Positions 16,758-25,520 of a stretch of DNA of 64,000 nucleotides are shown here, one piece after another. Every line of letters starts with the position of its first letter. Positions within the stretch are counted from its first letter, which is position 1. The stretch spans positions 1 to 64,000 of the forward strand of contig JBHGXW010000075.1 in NCBI GenBank assembly GCA_041920465.1, written 5' to 3'. The position numbers were made by a program, and so were the translations under genes. Source of the stretch: Brevibacillus_H sp041920465. GTDB lineage: Bacteria > Bacillota > Bacilli > Brevibacillales > Brevibacillaceae. The notes under the pieces were generated by a model. It had not been told where the DNA came from, made no database searches, and saw nothing but the letters and a program-made list of their open reading frames with translations.

Positions 16758-17234
16758 ATGAAAACCAATAGATTAATTTATTTGATCTTGAGTGTTACTT
16801 TGTTTGTTCTTTCATTTGGCTGCAGCCAACAAAAATATGTGAACCATGCTGGATTGGTCAGCCAAATTAACAGATACTACGATAATCTTCATGATCCAAT
16901 GGATTACAATCGCTCCGTAAAAGTTCTCTATTCGAACACAGCCGAACATCGCAAGAGTGTCCTCATACTCGGAGCCTATTTGATTTCAAAAGGTTATACC
17001 GTGAAAAAGATAGGCGCTCCCAAATATCTTCAAGACGACAAGAATGATTGCGTCTATGAAGTTCAGGTTGAAATCAGCTATCCGCGTGACAGCTTCGCAA
17101 AGGATATCCCGCCGCTTTCTACTGCCGAAAAAGTTTGGATAGACAAAGAACAAGCTCTAATAACCAAAATTCAAACCAGTGACAAGTTTATTTCTTCAAG
17201 AGCCTTAAACTATATTTTTACTGAAAAATATTGA
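16758..17234 (+). CDS. small lipoprotein of unknown function
   Basis: 158 residues from the ATG at 16758 with AGGAG nine bases upstream; the longer frame starts inside the neighbouring pseudogene. The N-terminus is a lipoprotein signal peptide with lipobox SFGC at about residues 20-23, so the mature protein is anchored by its Cys on the outer membrane face. The rest is a small alpha/beta domain with no motif I recognise (EVQVEISYPRDSFA, SRALNYIF). It follows the secreted-protein pseudogene by 65 bases on the same strand and could have been part of its operon. A strong terminator follows. Confidence 0.65.
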   Translation: MKTNRLIYLILSVTLFVLSFGCSQQKYVNHAGLVSQINRYYDNLHDPMDYNRSVKVLYSNTAEHRKSVLILGAYLISKGYTVKKIGAPKYLQDDKNDCVYEVQVEISYPRDSFAKDIPPLSTAEKVWIDKEQALITKIQTSDKFISSRALNYIFTEKY

Positions 17235-17255
17235 TACAACATATTTGTTGACTAC

Positions 17256-17286
17256 GCAAAAACCCGCCTGTTTGGCGGGTTTTTGT
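17256..17286. terminator. bidirectional intrinsic terminator
   Basis: ACCCGCC-5-GGCGGGT flanked by A's on the left and T's on the right. It serves the lipoprotein gene (plus) and the chemoreceptor remnant (minus). Confidence 0.9.
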
Positions 17287-17328
17287 GAATCTTCCCTGCA
17301 TTTCCTTACATTTTTCCTACAGCTAACC

Positions 17329-17905
17329 TTATTTCCTGCCGTGATCCTGCTGCACCAACTCTTCCGTCAACTCGCCCGCGGCGATCATTTCGGCGGTTTC
17401 CTGAAGATCTTTTAACGGTTTAATCGTTCTCTTCATTATGTAATAGAACAGGCCCAAAGCCAGTAAGGTGATGATAATGGTAATCCCCATCATCAACGGC
17501 AGGCTTTCGGCAACTACTTTAGCCCCAATTGTATCTACCTCGCTTGCATTGACATCTACTCCAAGAATGCCGATTATTTTGTCCTGCTTGTTGGTAATCG
17601 GAACAAACCCGGAAGATATTTGCCATATTGGGGGTCATCGACGATATCGGTACTCGCTGTCTCTCCCTTTAATGTCGGGGCTACCATTTCTACCGTGGTA
17701 CCGGTACTTTCGTCTCCAATTGCCCGAAGCCATGTCGGAGTTCTTCGGCTGCCCGGCGATCGAGAGATGAAGCTTACCGTCAGAAACTTCACAGGTATAT
17801 ACATAGAGTGCTCCTGTCTTCGCCCGATAATCATCCAACACTCCCCTAAGTCCCCAGTATAAATCGTTTTCCTTCCTTTGTGTCAAGAACTGTTCGTACT
17901 TGCCC
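17329..17905 (-). pseudogene. methyl-accepting chemotaxis protein remnant
   Basis: Three reading frames in series give one protein-like sequence. A dCache-like sensor part (DLYWGLRGVLDDYRAKTGAL) breaks near 17740. TPTWLRAIGDESTGTTVEMV follows and breaks near 17615. Then come GILGVDVNASEVDTIGAKVV, a transmembrane helix and a HAMP-like start (KRTIKPLKDLQETAEMIAAG) that stops at TAA 17329-17331. The signalling domain is missing, and at the 5' end a TGA sits just before the first recognisable codon. It is thus truncated at both ends and frameshifted twice. It has decayed further than the secreted-protein pseudogene beside it. Confidence 0.75.
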
Positions 17906-17928
17906 GGTCAAAAATCTGTGTAAACAAC

Positions 17929-17956
17929 AAAAAGAGAGCAGAGCGCCCTCTTTTTT
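17929..17956 (-). terminator. intrinsic terminator downstream of coaX
   Basis: On the minus strand AAAGAGGGC-5-GCTCTCTTT (one G-U pair) is followed by a T-rich stretch, 26 bases beyond the coaX stop. It ends the nadB-nadC-coaX unit. Confidence 0.8.
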
Positions 17957-17981
17957 CTGTACAGGTTGTTATGTGCTCATA

Positions 17982-18746
17982 TTATTTATTTCGTTCGTAA
18001 ATCAGCCTGAGTCCTTTTAGCGTCAGATTAGGATCGACCTTATCTATGCAGCGGGTCTCGTTGGAAATCAGCTCAGCCAAGCCTCCTGTCGCCACTACCT
18101 TCGGCTCTGTCTTGGCTTCCGCCTTGATTCGCTGCACAATTCCTTCTACCTGGCCAACAAACCCGTAATAAATCCCTGATTGCATGGCGGAAATAGTATT
18201 TCGTCCGACCACGCTCGATGGCTTGGCCAGTTCAATCCGCGGCAGCTTGGCAGCCCGGCTGTACAGTGCTTCTGTCGAGATGGCGATCCCCGGTGCAATA
18301 GCGCCTCCCCAGTACTGTGCCTTCTCATCTACGTAACAAAAGGTTGTCGCCGTGCCGAAATCGACAATAATCAGCGGCGGGCCATAGTAATGGATGGCCG
18401 CAACCGCATTTACGATCCGGTCCGCTCCTACTTCCCGCGGGTACTCATATTTGATATTCAGACCTGTTTTGATGCCGGGACCAATCACGATTGGTTTCTT
18501 CTGGAAGTACTTCAGGCACATCCGCTCTATCGCGAAGTTCAACGGCGGGACTACGGACGAAACGATAACGCCCTCCACATGCTTGAATTCAAGGCCGACA
18601 CTGACAAACAAATTGCGTACCAGCATGCCGTATTCGTCCTCGGTTTTATTGCGATCAGACTCGATCCGCCAATGAAACCGCAAATCTTCTCCCTCATACA
18701 TACCCATCACGATATTGGTATTGCCTATATCAATCACCAACAGCAT
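17982..18746 (-). CDS. coaX: type III pantothenate kinase
   Basis: 254-residue ASKHA-fold kinase that phosphorylates pantothenate in the first step of CoA synthesis. Visible signatures are the N-terminal phosphate loop DIGNTNIVMG, the GADRIVNAVAA stretch around residue 103 and DFGTATTFCYV around residue 125. The length is normal for CoaX. It starts 14 bases after nadC and appears to be the last gene of nadB-nadC-coaX. In B. subtilis coaX directly follows ftsH; here ftsH is about 30 kb away. Confidence 0.95.
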   Translation of the reverse strand: MLLVIDIGNTNIVMGMYEGEDLRFHWRIESDRNKTEDEYGMLVRNLFVSVGLEFKHVEGVIVSSVVPPLNFAIERMCLKYFQKKPIVIGPGIKTGLNIKYEYPREVGADRIVNAVAAIHYYGPPLIIVDFGTATTFCYVDEKAQYWGGAIAPGIAISTEALYSRAAKLPRIELAKPSSVVGRNTISAMQSGIYYGFVGQVEGIVQRIKAEAKTEPKVVATGGLAELISNETRCIDKVDPNLTLKGLRLIYERNK

Positions 18747-18760
18747 TGGCTCGACTCCTT

Positions 18761-19606
18761 TTATCTCTTCCGTTGGTTGAGATCCAAACTAATATCAAGG
18801 GCACGAACGGAGTGGGTCAGGGCTCCCACCGAGATAACGTCAACACCGGTTTCGGCAATAGCGCGAATCGTCTCAAGGCTGACGCCTCCTGATGCTTCGA
18901 CAACCGCTCTGCCTGCGATGTAGCTGACAGCCTCTCTCATTTGTTCAAGCGGCATGTTATCCAGCATGATAATGTCAGCACCCGCGGCTACCGCTTCTTC
19001 CACTTGCGCCATTGATTCCGTCTCTACTTCGATCTTCATCGTGTGCGGAATGGCCGCTCTGGCTGCTTGTACCGCCTGTGTGATGCCACCTGCTCCTTTA
19101 ATGTGGTTATCCTTGATCATTACCGCATCATATAAAGCATAGCGATGGTTATGCCCGCCGCCCACTCTGACGGCATACTTCTCCACCAAACGCAATCCCG
19201 GTGTCGTTTTGCGCGTATCAACGACTCTTGCCTTGGTTCCCTTGATCTCGTCTGCAAACTGGCGGGTACGGGTGGCGATCCCCGACAGTCTTTGCAGCAG
19301 GTTAAGCGCCAGTCTTTCACCGGTCAGGATTGATTGAACCGAACCGCTTACTTCGGCAATGGCCTGTCCTTTTTCGACGAATGCTCCTTCCTCCACTTTG
19401 GAGGTAAAAGTAAGGGAAGGGTCAACTACCTCGAACACCAGCTCCGCAATCGGCAAACCGGCGATAATACCCGCTTCCTTGGCATAGAGAATTCCGATCC
19501 CCTGCTCCGTCTCCGGAATGGTGCTCGCTGTGGTGATATCACCAACCCCGACATCTTCGTCTAACCACTCTTCAATTTTGCGTCGAAGCTCTCGTTTATT
19601 CCACAT
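18761..19606 (-). CDS. nadC: nicotinate-nucleotide diphosphorylase (quinolinate phosphoribosyltransferase)
   Basis: 281 residues from the ATG at 19604-19606. It converts quinolinate and PRPP to nicotinate mononucleotide in de novo NAD synthesis. Family features are the N-terminal EDVGVGDITTASTIP, the RLSGIATRTRQFADE helix, VVDTRKTTPGLRLVEKYAV, GGGHNHRYALYDAVMIKDNH and the C-terminal EASGGVSLETIRAIAETGVD. It overlaps nadB by 11 bases. A longer in-frame start exists but lies inside nadB and lacks a site. Confidence 0.95.
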   Translation of the reverse strand: MWNKRELRRKIEEWLDEDVGVGDITTASTIPETEQGIGILYAKEAGIIAGLPIAELVFEVVDPSLTFTSKVEEGAFVEKGQAIAEVSGSVQSILTGERLALNLLQRLSGIATRTRQFADEIKGTKARVVDTRKTTPGLRLVEKYAVRVGGGHNHRYALYDAVMIKDNHIKGAGGITQAVQAARAAIPHTMKIEVETESMAQVEEAVAAGADIIMLDNMPLEQMREAVSYIAGRAVVEASGGVSLETIRAIAETGVDVISVGALTHSVRALDISLDLNQRKR

Positions 19607-21215
19607 CGGGATAATCACTTTCCTCTCGAACACCGTAATGTATCGACTGAATCGTATGCTTCCGCCAAACCAGGTCATCCCGATTCGGAAAATCCAGCCG
19701 GTAATGTCCGCCGCGGCTCTCTTCCCGAAGCAGGGCGGCACGGGTAGTCAGCATTGCAGCCGTAAGCAAATTTAAGAATTCCAACGATTCGCGGTCACGA
19801 TAATGATACTGAAAGAAACGCTGCATCTTTTCGATCTCGCTGATTGCCTTTAATAACCCTTTGCTCTCACGTTTCAAACTTACATAGCGAAGCATCAGCT
19901 TTTGAAGTTTGACCCGCTCCTGTATCGTGCTCGGCGCTTTTTTCTCCCGTATGTCCTCCGTACGAGCTTGACAGACGGAAGTCAACGGAGACAAGGCCTT
20001 GATTCGCTGAGCGATCCGGTGGCCAAAAACGACAGCCTCTGACAAGGAATTGCTTGCCAAACGATTAGCGCCGTGTACACCGGTACAAGATACTTCTCCG
20101 CAGGCAAACAGTCTTGCCGTAGAGGTTTCTCCATGTTGATCAGTACGTACACCGCCCATGATATAATGACACGCCGGAGCTACCGGAATCCAGTCTGTCA
20201 CCATATCCAAGCCGTATTCGAGGCATTTTTTATGAATGGTCGGGAAGCGGTGTTTGATCAACTCCTCCGACTCATGCGTAATGTCGAGATATACATAGGA
20301 GGAATTGGTTTGCTCCATCTCAGATACAATGGCTCTGGCTACAACATCGCGCGGTGCCAATTCTTTTTGCGGATGGTACTTATGCATGAAGCGGTCTCCG
20401 TTAATATTGCGGAGAATCGCCCCTTCCCCGCGGACGGCCTCCGAGATGAGAAAACGCGGAGCACCCGGATAGTAAAGCGCTGTGGGATGGAACTGAATAA
20501 ACTCCAGATCCTTAATCTCCGCTCCAGCCCGATAAGCCATGGCGATTCCGTCACCGGTAGCAATGTCAGGATTGGTTGTATAGCGATACAATTGTCCTGC
20601 TCCGCCTGTTGCCAGCACGGTAGCATATGACTCAATAAACATCAGCTCGTTATTCGGCTTCATGACGACTGCCCCGACACATTCGTCTTGGCAGGTGACC
20701 ACATCAATTGTAAAATGATTCTCTAATACCGTGATATTAGCTGTTTCAAGGACTCGTTTGGACAGCGCACGCACAATCTCCGCTCCCGTAGCGTCACCCT
20801 GTGCATGCAAAATCCGCCGTTGGCTGTGTGCGCCTTCTTTGGTAAGCTCATATCGTCCCTGTGAATCCTTGTCGAATTGAGTGCCGTACGCAATCAATTC
20901 TTTCAGCCGTTCAGGCCCCTCATGGACCAGAATATCTACGGCGTCATACGAACACAAGCCCGCTCCGGCAATCAATGTATCCTGGCGGTGCAGTTCAGGC
21001 GTATCGGATTTGGCGGTAACCGCCGCAATCCCCCCTTGCGCCCATCTTGTGTTGCTGTCATCGAGACCCTTTTTGGAGATGAGAACAACATTGGCGTACT
21101 CACTGATTTGTAAGGCCGTGTACAATCCCGCGATTCCTGCCCCCACAACGACAACATCCGTTTTGAGACGAGGCAGCTGTTCCAAATCAAAATCGACTAT
21201 GTAACGAGGGATCAT
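19596..21215 (-). CDS. nadB: L-aspartate oxidase
   Basis: 539-residue FAD flavoprotein that oxidises aspartate to iminoaspartate, the substrate for NadA. It shows an N-terminal FAD-binding loop (VVVVGAGIAGLYTAL), the active-site region TRWAQGGIAAV, QFHPTALYYPGAP, RFLISEAVRGEGAILRN and PACHYIMGGVRTD, and it has the C-terminal fumarate-reductase-like domain. AAGGGGAA precedes the ATG. It heads the nadB-nadC-coaX operon behind the promoter at 21260-21288, while nadA is encoded separately at 48010. Confidence 0.95.
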   Translation of the reverse strand: MIPRYIVDFDLEQLPRLKTDVVVVGAGIAGLYTALQISEYANVVLISKKGLDDSNTRWAQGGIAAVTAKSDTPELHRQDTLIAGAGLCSYDAVDILVHEGPERLKELIAYGTQFDKDSQGRYELTKEGAHSQRRILHAQGDATGAEIVRALSKRVLETANITVLENHFTIDVVTCQDECVGAVVMKPNNELMFIESYATVLATGGAGQLYRYTTNPDIATGDGIAMAYRAGAEIKDLEFIQFHPTALYYPGAPRFLISEAVRGEGAILRNINGDRFMHKYHPQKELAPRDVVARAIVSEMEQTNSSYVYLDITHESEELIKHRFPTIHKKCLEYGLDMVTDWIPVAPACHYIMGGVRTDQHGETSTARLFACGEVSCTGVHGANRLASNSLSEAVVFGHRIAQRIKALSPLTSVCQARTEDIREKKAPSTIQERVKLQKLMLRYVSLKRESKGLLKAISEIEKMQRFFQYHYRDRESLEFLNLLTAAMLTTRAALLREESRGGHYRLDFPNRDDLVWRKHTIQSIHYGVREESDYPDVE

Positions 21216-21259
21216 CTTTTCCCCTTCTCTCTGTCAAGCATATGGTTCATGTCCAACTC

Positions 21260-21288
21260 ATTATAGCAAATCCATCCCCAACTGAAAA
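21260..21288 (-). promoter_or_regulatory. promoter of nadB-nadC-coaX
   Basis: On the minus strand TTTTCA (21288-21283), a 17-base spacer and TATAAT (21265-21260), with the TG dinucleotide of an extended -10 (TGCTATAAT). It lies 45 bases before the nadB start. A CCCCAA/TTGGGG dyad overlaps the -35 and may be an operator. Confidence 0.6.
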
Positions 21289-21324
21289 AGATTGGGGAAA
21301 AAATCATGGAAAAAGGAGGTGCAA

Positions 21325-21355
21325 AAGAAAAAGGAGTGCCTGCCACGCACTCCTT
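21325..21355 (-). terminator. intrinsic terminator downstream of the repetitive surface protein
   Basis: AAGGAGTGC-7-GCACTCCTT followed by T's on the minus strand, 15 bases after the stop of the large repeat protein. It isolates this gene from the nadB promoter. Confidence 0.85.
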
Positions 21356-21369
21356 GAAATCATTTTCTT

Positions 21370-24300
21370 TTATTCTTCAAAAACGATCTCCGGTATTTCC
21401 GGCTCTTGAACTAGCTCTGGAATCTCGAGTTCTTCCTCAATGACAATTTCCTCTTCCAGATTCTGAATTTGGGGTTCTGACCAGAACGTACGCTGGAGTA
21501 GCTTTCCATCTCCAAAAACATAGAAAACAGTCGCCTTGGCGTCATAAGGCGTCCAGAGGACAAAAGGCCTTTTGCCTTTTGCCGGTGTAGCCAAATGAGC
21601 GCCTTCCTCTCCACCTGTGAAAATAATTTCCACCGTTTGGTTACCATCGATACTTACTGGTGTCGGGACGGTTACATAATTGCTTCCATTTCCTTTGGCC
21701 TCCGTCGTTGTGGGAACACCGTTAACCATGATTTTGCCAGCCGGAATGGAGCTGCCCGGCAAAACTGCTGGCGGTGTGTATACCGTGATCAAATCACCTG
21801 GATTGAGCGATCCATTCTGCGATAGTTGGAAGGTAAAGCGATACTCTGCATTAGCTTGAAGCGGATCTTTGGTTGAAACGCTCATCTCCAAATTTTGCAG
21901 GGTCGTTCCGGCAAATTCATAGGTTAATGTTCCGCGTCCATCGTAGGATGTCCACACAAGAAACTTTTGCGAGCCTCCGCCCGGATTGCGCAGATGGGCT
22001 CCTTCGCTTCCTCCCAGAAACTTGACTTCTACAGCTTGTCCTGATTCGATATCAATCGGCGAAGGAATCACCACATAGTTCCCATTCACCGGAATATCTG
22101 CTGCCGTCGGATTTCCGTTAATGAGAATTCGGCCTGCCGCAATCGCAGATCCCTGTGGAAATACTCCTTTGGGAGCATAGATTATGATACTCCGTCCCGC
22201 TTTCATGTCCCCATTGCCGCTTGTTGTGAATTGGAAGGTGTACTCTACATCCTTCTCTCCCGCTGCAGTAGAAGAGGTATTCATCGAGAGATTTTGTACA
22301 GGTATCCCCACAAATGGATAGGTTATGGATTCCCGCCCGTCATAGGCCGTCCACACCAAAAACTTCTGCATTCCGTCGCCCGGATTTCGGAGATTGGCTC
22401 CTTCCTCTCCACCAAGAAATCTGACTTCTACTGACTGCTTCCCGCCTATATCAACCGGTGTCGGTATCATGACATATGTTTTGTTAACGGGAGTATTGAT
22501 ACTGGTTGGATTTCCGTTGATTAATATTCGGCCTGCCTCTATGCTGTCTACCTGCGGAAACACCCCGACCGGTGCATAGACAAAGATATAATTTCCCGCT
22601 CGTAGACTGCCATTTTCTCCAGTTGTAAAGCGGAAGGTATATTCTACGTTTCGCTCACCCGCCGCGTTAGACGCGACCGATAAGGATACATTCGAGACAG
22701 GTAAGCCAGAAAAGGTGTACGGAATGGTGACTCGATCATCAAATGTTGTCCACACCAGAAATTTCTGTGTTCCTACACCCGGGTTCCGGAGGTTTGCTCC
22801 ATCTGCTCCTTCTAAGAAGATGACCTCCGCTGATTTTCCTGATTCTATCAAAACAGGAGAATAAATAGTGACATAAGTTTTGTACGTTTTCGTTTCCGAT
22901 GTCGTTGGGACCCCGTTTACAAGAATTTTGCCTGCAGGGATAGGCTGTGCCGGAAATACGCCAGACGGCGCATACACATAGATCAGATCTCCTACCCTCA
23001 GCATACCGTTAGGACTTGTGTTAAATCGAAAATGGAATCGTGCTCCTTGATACCCAGCCAACGCCGGAGATGCATCCATCGTTGCATCTCGCAAAGGTTC
23101 ACCGGTAAACACAAGTGTGGAAGTGATTTTTGGATAATTGGCTGTAATAATCGTGAAAGATTTGGTCCCGATCCCCGGATTGCGCAAACCGGCACCGTCT
23201 TCACCACCTGAAAATACGATTTCCACCTGTTGGTTTGCTCCGACAGCTGTCGGGAAAATGATTTTTACATAGTTGTTTGCATTTCCTTTGCTGGGGGAAT
23301 CAGTCGGAACACCATTTACCGTAATTTTACCCGCGGGAATTTCTTTATTTAAAAACACCCCTGGTGAAGTCGCAAACGTCACGTAATCCCCTTTTTGAAG
23401 TGCCAATTTACCCGTACGAAAAGAAATTTTGTACTCTACATACGGTTGCCCGGAGACATAGGAAGAGGAAGTGATCGCGAAATCACTTAGGGCAAGCGGA
23501 AGATCAACAAACGTATACGATATACTTTGCGGCACATGTTTATTGGTAGATACGGTAAACGTCCATTCACCCGGTCCCGGATTGCTTAAGTGAGCTCCTT
23601 CTGATCCACCGTTTATCAGAATGACTGCATCCTCTGCTTGTTTCAAGTTGATCGGCAAAGCAATTTGGAGGGAAGCTGTATCTTGCTTAAGTGCAGCAGC
23701 CGGAATCCCGTTAACCAAGATATCTTCCAATTGAATCGGTTCAGAAGGAATAACTCCTGATGGCATGTTCACTGTTACGACATCTCCCTGAACAAGCGAG
23801 GCGTTCCCTGTATTAAATTTGATCTGATATTCCACATCTGTTTCATTCGCAACGTTCGAATCGGGAGTGACGGACAGCTGTTGTAACTCTTGGGGAACAA
23901 TCTTTTCAAAAGTAAGACTGTAGGAAGATTCCTTGTGTTTGTTCGTCTTTAACCGAAAATCTGCTTTTCCTGAATCGGGGTTGGTAATGCCTGCCCCATC
24001 TGTACCGCCTTTGAACCATACCTCAACCACTTCTCCGGGGGCTATATTCGTCGGCAGTTTTAATTCCATTTGACTTCCGTCTGAAGCAATGATCATTTGC
24101 CCGACACTTACATGGTTCACCTCAACGGCACCGGAAGAGGGGATCTTCGAGAAAAAACCGGGGGGTGCAGAAATCGTCACCGTATCTTCTGTGCGCAAGC
24201 TGGCTTCCCCTGTGTTAAACATAAATTTGTATTCGACATTGGCATCCTTGGGAAGATTGCTGCCCGAAGTAATGGCTAAATCATAGAGAGATGCTGCACG

Positions 24301-24801
24301 AAAAGTATATGTCGCAGATGATTTGCTCACTTCATCCGAAGAAATGAAAAAGCTCTTCTCACCGATACCAGGATTGGTTAAACCCGCCCCTGAATCCCCT
24401 CCGGAAAACAGAATGACTGCCTTTTGTTTTTGATTAATGTGAACAGGGGAAGTAATATTTACGTAACTTTTCCCGTCCCCTTTGCTTGTCACTTCAGTTG
24501 GAATACCATTGACGGTAATTTTTCCCGCTTCAATGGCACTGGGCAGCACACCCTGTTCGGCAAAGAATGTGATGGTATCTCCTTTTTTGATCTTGCTCTT
24601 TTTTCCTAATGTGATCTCTACTTTGTACTCGACATTCGTTTTCCCCGCCAAATCAGAGTTGGGTGTAACCGTAACGGTAACCGGTTGATCTGGCTTGGCT
24701 GCCCGTACTGGTCCAACAGTCGTAAAAAACAGGCAAAGCAGGCTAGTTAGTAAGAGAACAATCAACTTCTCTCCCATAGTAAACTGTCTGCTAATCATCA
24801 T
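21370..24801 (-). CDS. large secreted protein with eight tandem domains
   Basis: 1,143 residues from the ATG at 24799-24801, behind GAGGGGGG; an earlier in-frame start lies inside the neighbouring gene. It has an N-terminal signal peptide ending near PVRAA. Eight repeats of about 130 residues follow, each with VEY(K/T)(F/V) near its start, (A/E)GKI-VNG-PT in the middle, a (I/V)-F-GG-(D/E)GA-L-NPG turn and a (T/S)(Y/F)-F-TYTF-like end. The C-terminus is a short acidic tail rich in Glu, Ile and Pro. There is no LPXTG, SLH or membrane anchor, so it is either released or held through the repeats. The repeats look like beta-sandwich (Ig-like) domains, but I cannot name the family. It is the last gene downstream of the glycan genes and has its own terminator. 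Confidence 0.8.
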   Translation of the reverse strand: MMISRQFTMGEKLIVLLLTSLLCLFFTTVGPVRAAKPDQPVTVTVTPNSDLAGKTNVEYKVEITLGKKSKIKKGDTITFFAEQGVLPSAIEAGKITVNGIPTEVTSKGDGKSYVNITSPVHINQKQKAVILFSGGDSGAGLTNPGIGEKSFFISSDEVSKSSATYTFRAASLYDLAITSGSNLPKDANVEYKFMFNTGEASLRTEDTVTISAPPGFFSKIPSSGAVEVNHVSVGQMIIASDGSQMELKLPTNIAPGEVVEVWFKGGTDGAGITNPDSGKADFRLKTNKHKESSYSLTFEKIVPQELQQLSVTPDSNVANETDVEYQIKFNTGNASLVQGDVVTVNMPSGVIPSEPIQLEDILVNGIPAAALKQDTASLQIALPINLKQAEDAVILINGGSEGAHLSNPGPGEWTFTVSTNKHVPQSISYTFVDLPLALSDFAITSSSYVSGQPYVEYKISFRTGKLALQKGDYVTFATSPGVFLNKEIPAGKITVNGVPTDSPSKGNANNYVKIIFPTAVGANQQVEIVFSGGEDGAGLRNPGIGTKSFTIITANYPKITSTLVFTGEPLRDATMDASPALAGYQGARFHFRFNTSPNGMLRVGDLIYVYAPSGVFPAQPIPAGKILVNGVPTTSETKTYKTYVTIYSPVLIESGKSAEVIFLEGADGANLRNPGVGTQKFLVWTTFDDRVTIPYTFSGLPVSNVSLSVASNAAGERNVEYTFRFTTGENGSLRAGNYIFVYAPVGVFPQVDSIEAGRILINGNPTSINTPVNKTYVMIPTPVDIGGKQSVEVRFLGGEEGANLRNPGDGMQKFLVWTAYDGRESITYPFVGIPVQNLSMNTSSTAAGEKDVEYTFQFTTSGNGDMKAGRSIIIYAPKGVFPQGSAIAAGRILINGNPTAADIPVNGNYVVIPSPIDIESGQAVEVKFLGGSEGAHLRNPGGGSQKFLVWTSYDGRGTLTYEFAGTTLQNLEMSVSTKDPLQANAEYRFTFQLSQNGSLNPGDLITVYTPPAVLPGSSIPAGKIMVNGVPTTTEAKGNGSNYVTVPTPVSIDGNQTVEIIFTGGEEGAHLATPAKGKRPFVLWTPYDAKATVFYVFGDGKLLQRTFWSEPQIQNLEEEIVIEEELEIPELVQEPEIPEIVFEE

Positions 24802-24830
24802 GGTAAACCCCCCTCTTTTGCTTTCATAGG

Positions 24831-25484
24831 CTAATGCACAAGCCAATAACCAACTAACTTGCCGTACTCATCTATCACGGATTTTTTCATATCCGGGTCC
24901 TTCCACCAGCTATCAGGCCGAAACGGGCTGCTTGTCGATTGGCTAGGAATCCATCTCAAGCTCAAACCTGACTTTTCTGTGACGTGGTTGATCGTCCACA
25001 TGGAGCGAAGCATATGGTAAGGGGAAGTTACGATAATGCCTGATTTATACTCCTTCCGCCTTGCCAGTTCAACGGTATGAACCGCATTGTCATAAGTACT
25101 GTAAGCATCCTCATCCAAGATAATCGCTTCCGGAGGCACCCCCTTTTTGAGGGCTGTATTTTTCATTCTTCCTGCAGAGGAGTAATTCCCTTTACGGCCG
25201 CCCGAGAGAAAAATCTTGGGAGCATACCCCTTTTTGTACAGCTCAATGGCATGTTCGATCCGATCATTTGAACCGGCAAACACTACAATCATGTCCGCTT
25301 GTTGAATCGGCTGTTCTACCATAAGGCTTCTACCCAAGAATGTCAGAAATTCTGTCGAATAAACCCACAAGCCTGCACAAATGACTGCGGTGCAGCTCAA
25401 GACAATAAGAATCCATTTAAATCCTTTCCTTACCCGCTTTGCTCTTCTTACTTGCCTGTATTTCTCTACCCTGCTGTATTCCAT
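24831..25484 (-). CDS. DUF218 (YdcF/SanA-like) membrane-anchored protein
   Basis: 217 residues. A positively charged N-terminus and one membrane helix (GFKWILIVLSCTAVICAGLW) are followed by a DUF218 domain: ADMIVVFAGSNDRIEHAIEL, PKIFLSGGRKGN, ILDEDAYSTYDNAVHT and VTSPYHMLRSMW. SanA, ElyC and YdcF of this family are linked to envelope integrity and lipid-carrier-dependent glycan synthesis. The catalytic activity is unproven. It lies 30 bases upstream of the repetitive protein and 36 after the PglF-like gene, on the same strand. Confidence 0.8.
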   Translation of the reverse strand: MEYSRVEKYRQVRRAKRVRKGFKWILIVLSCTAVICAGLWVYSTEFLTFLGRSLMVEQPIQQADMIVVFAGSNDRIEHAIELYKKGYAPKIFLSGGRKGNYSSAGRMKNTALKKGVPPEAIILDEDAYSTYDNAVHTVELARRKEYKSGIIVTSPYHMLRSMWTINHVTEKSGLSLRWIPSQSTSSPFRPDSWWKDPDMKKSVIDEYGKLVGYWLVH

Positions 25485-25520
25485 GGAGAAGTAACCCCTT
25501 ATGTGTCCGATTAAGAAATA

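Noticed and set aside
21270..21300. CCCCAA/TTGGGG hairpin near the nadB promoter, as a possible terminator
   Set aside because: On the minus strand the T-run precedes rather than follows the stem, so it cannot act as an intrinsic terminator there. It may be an operator only.
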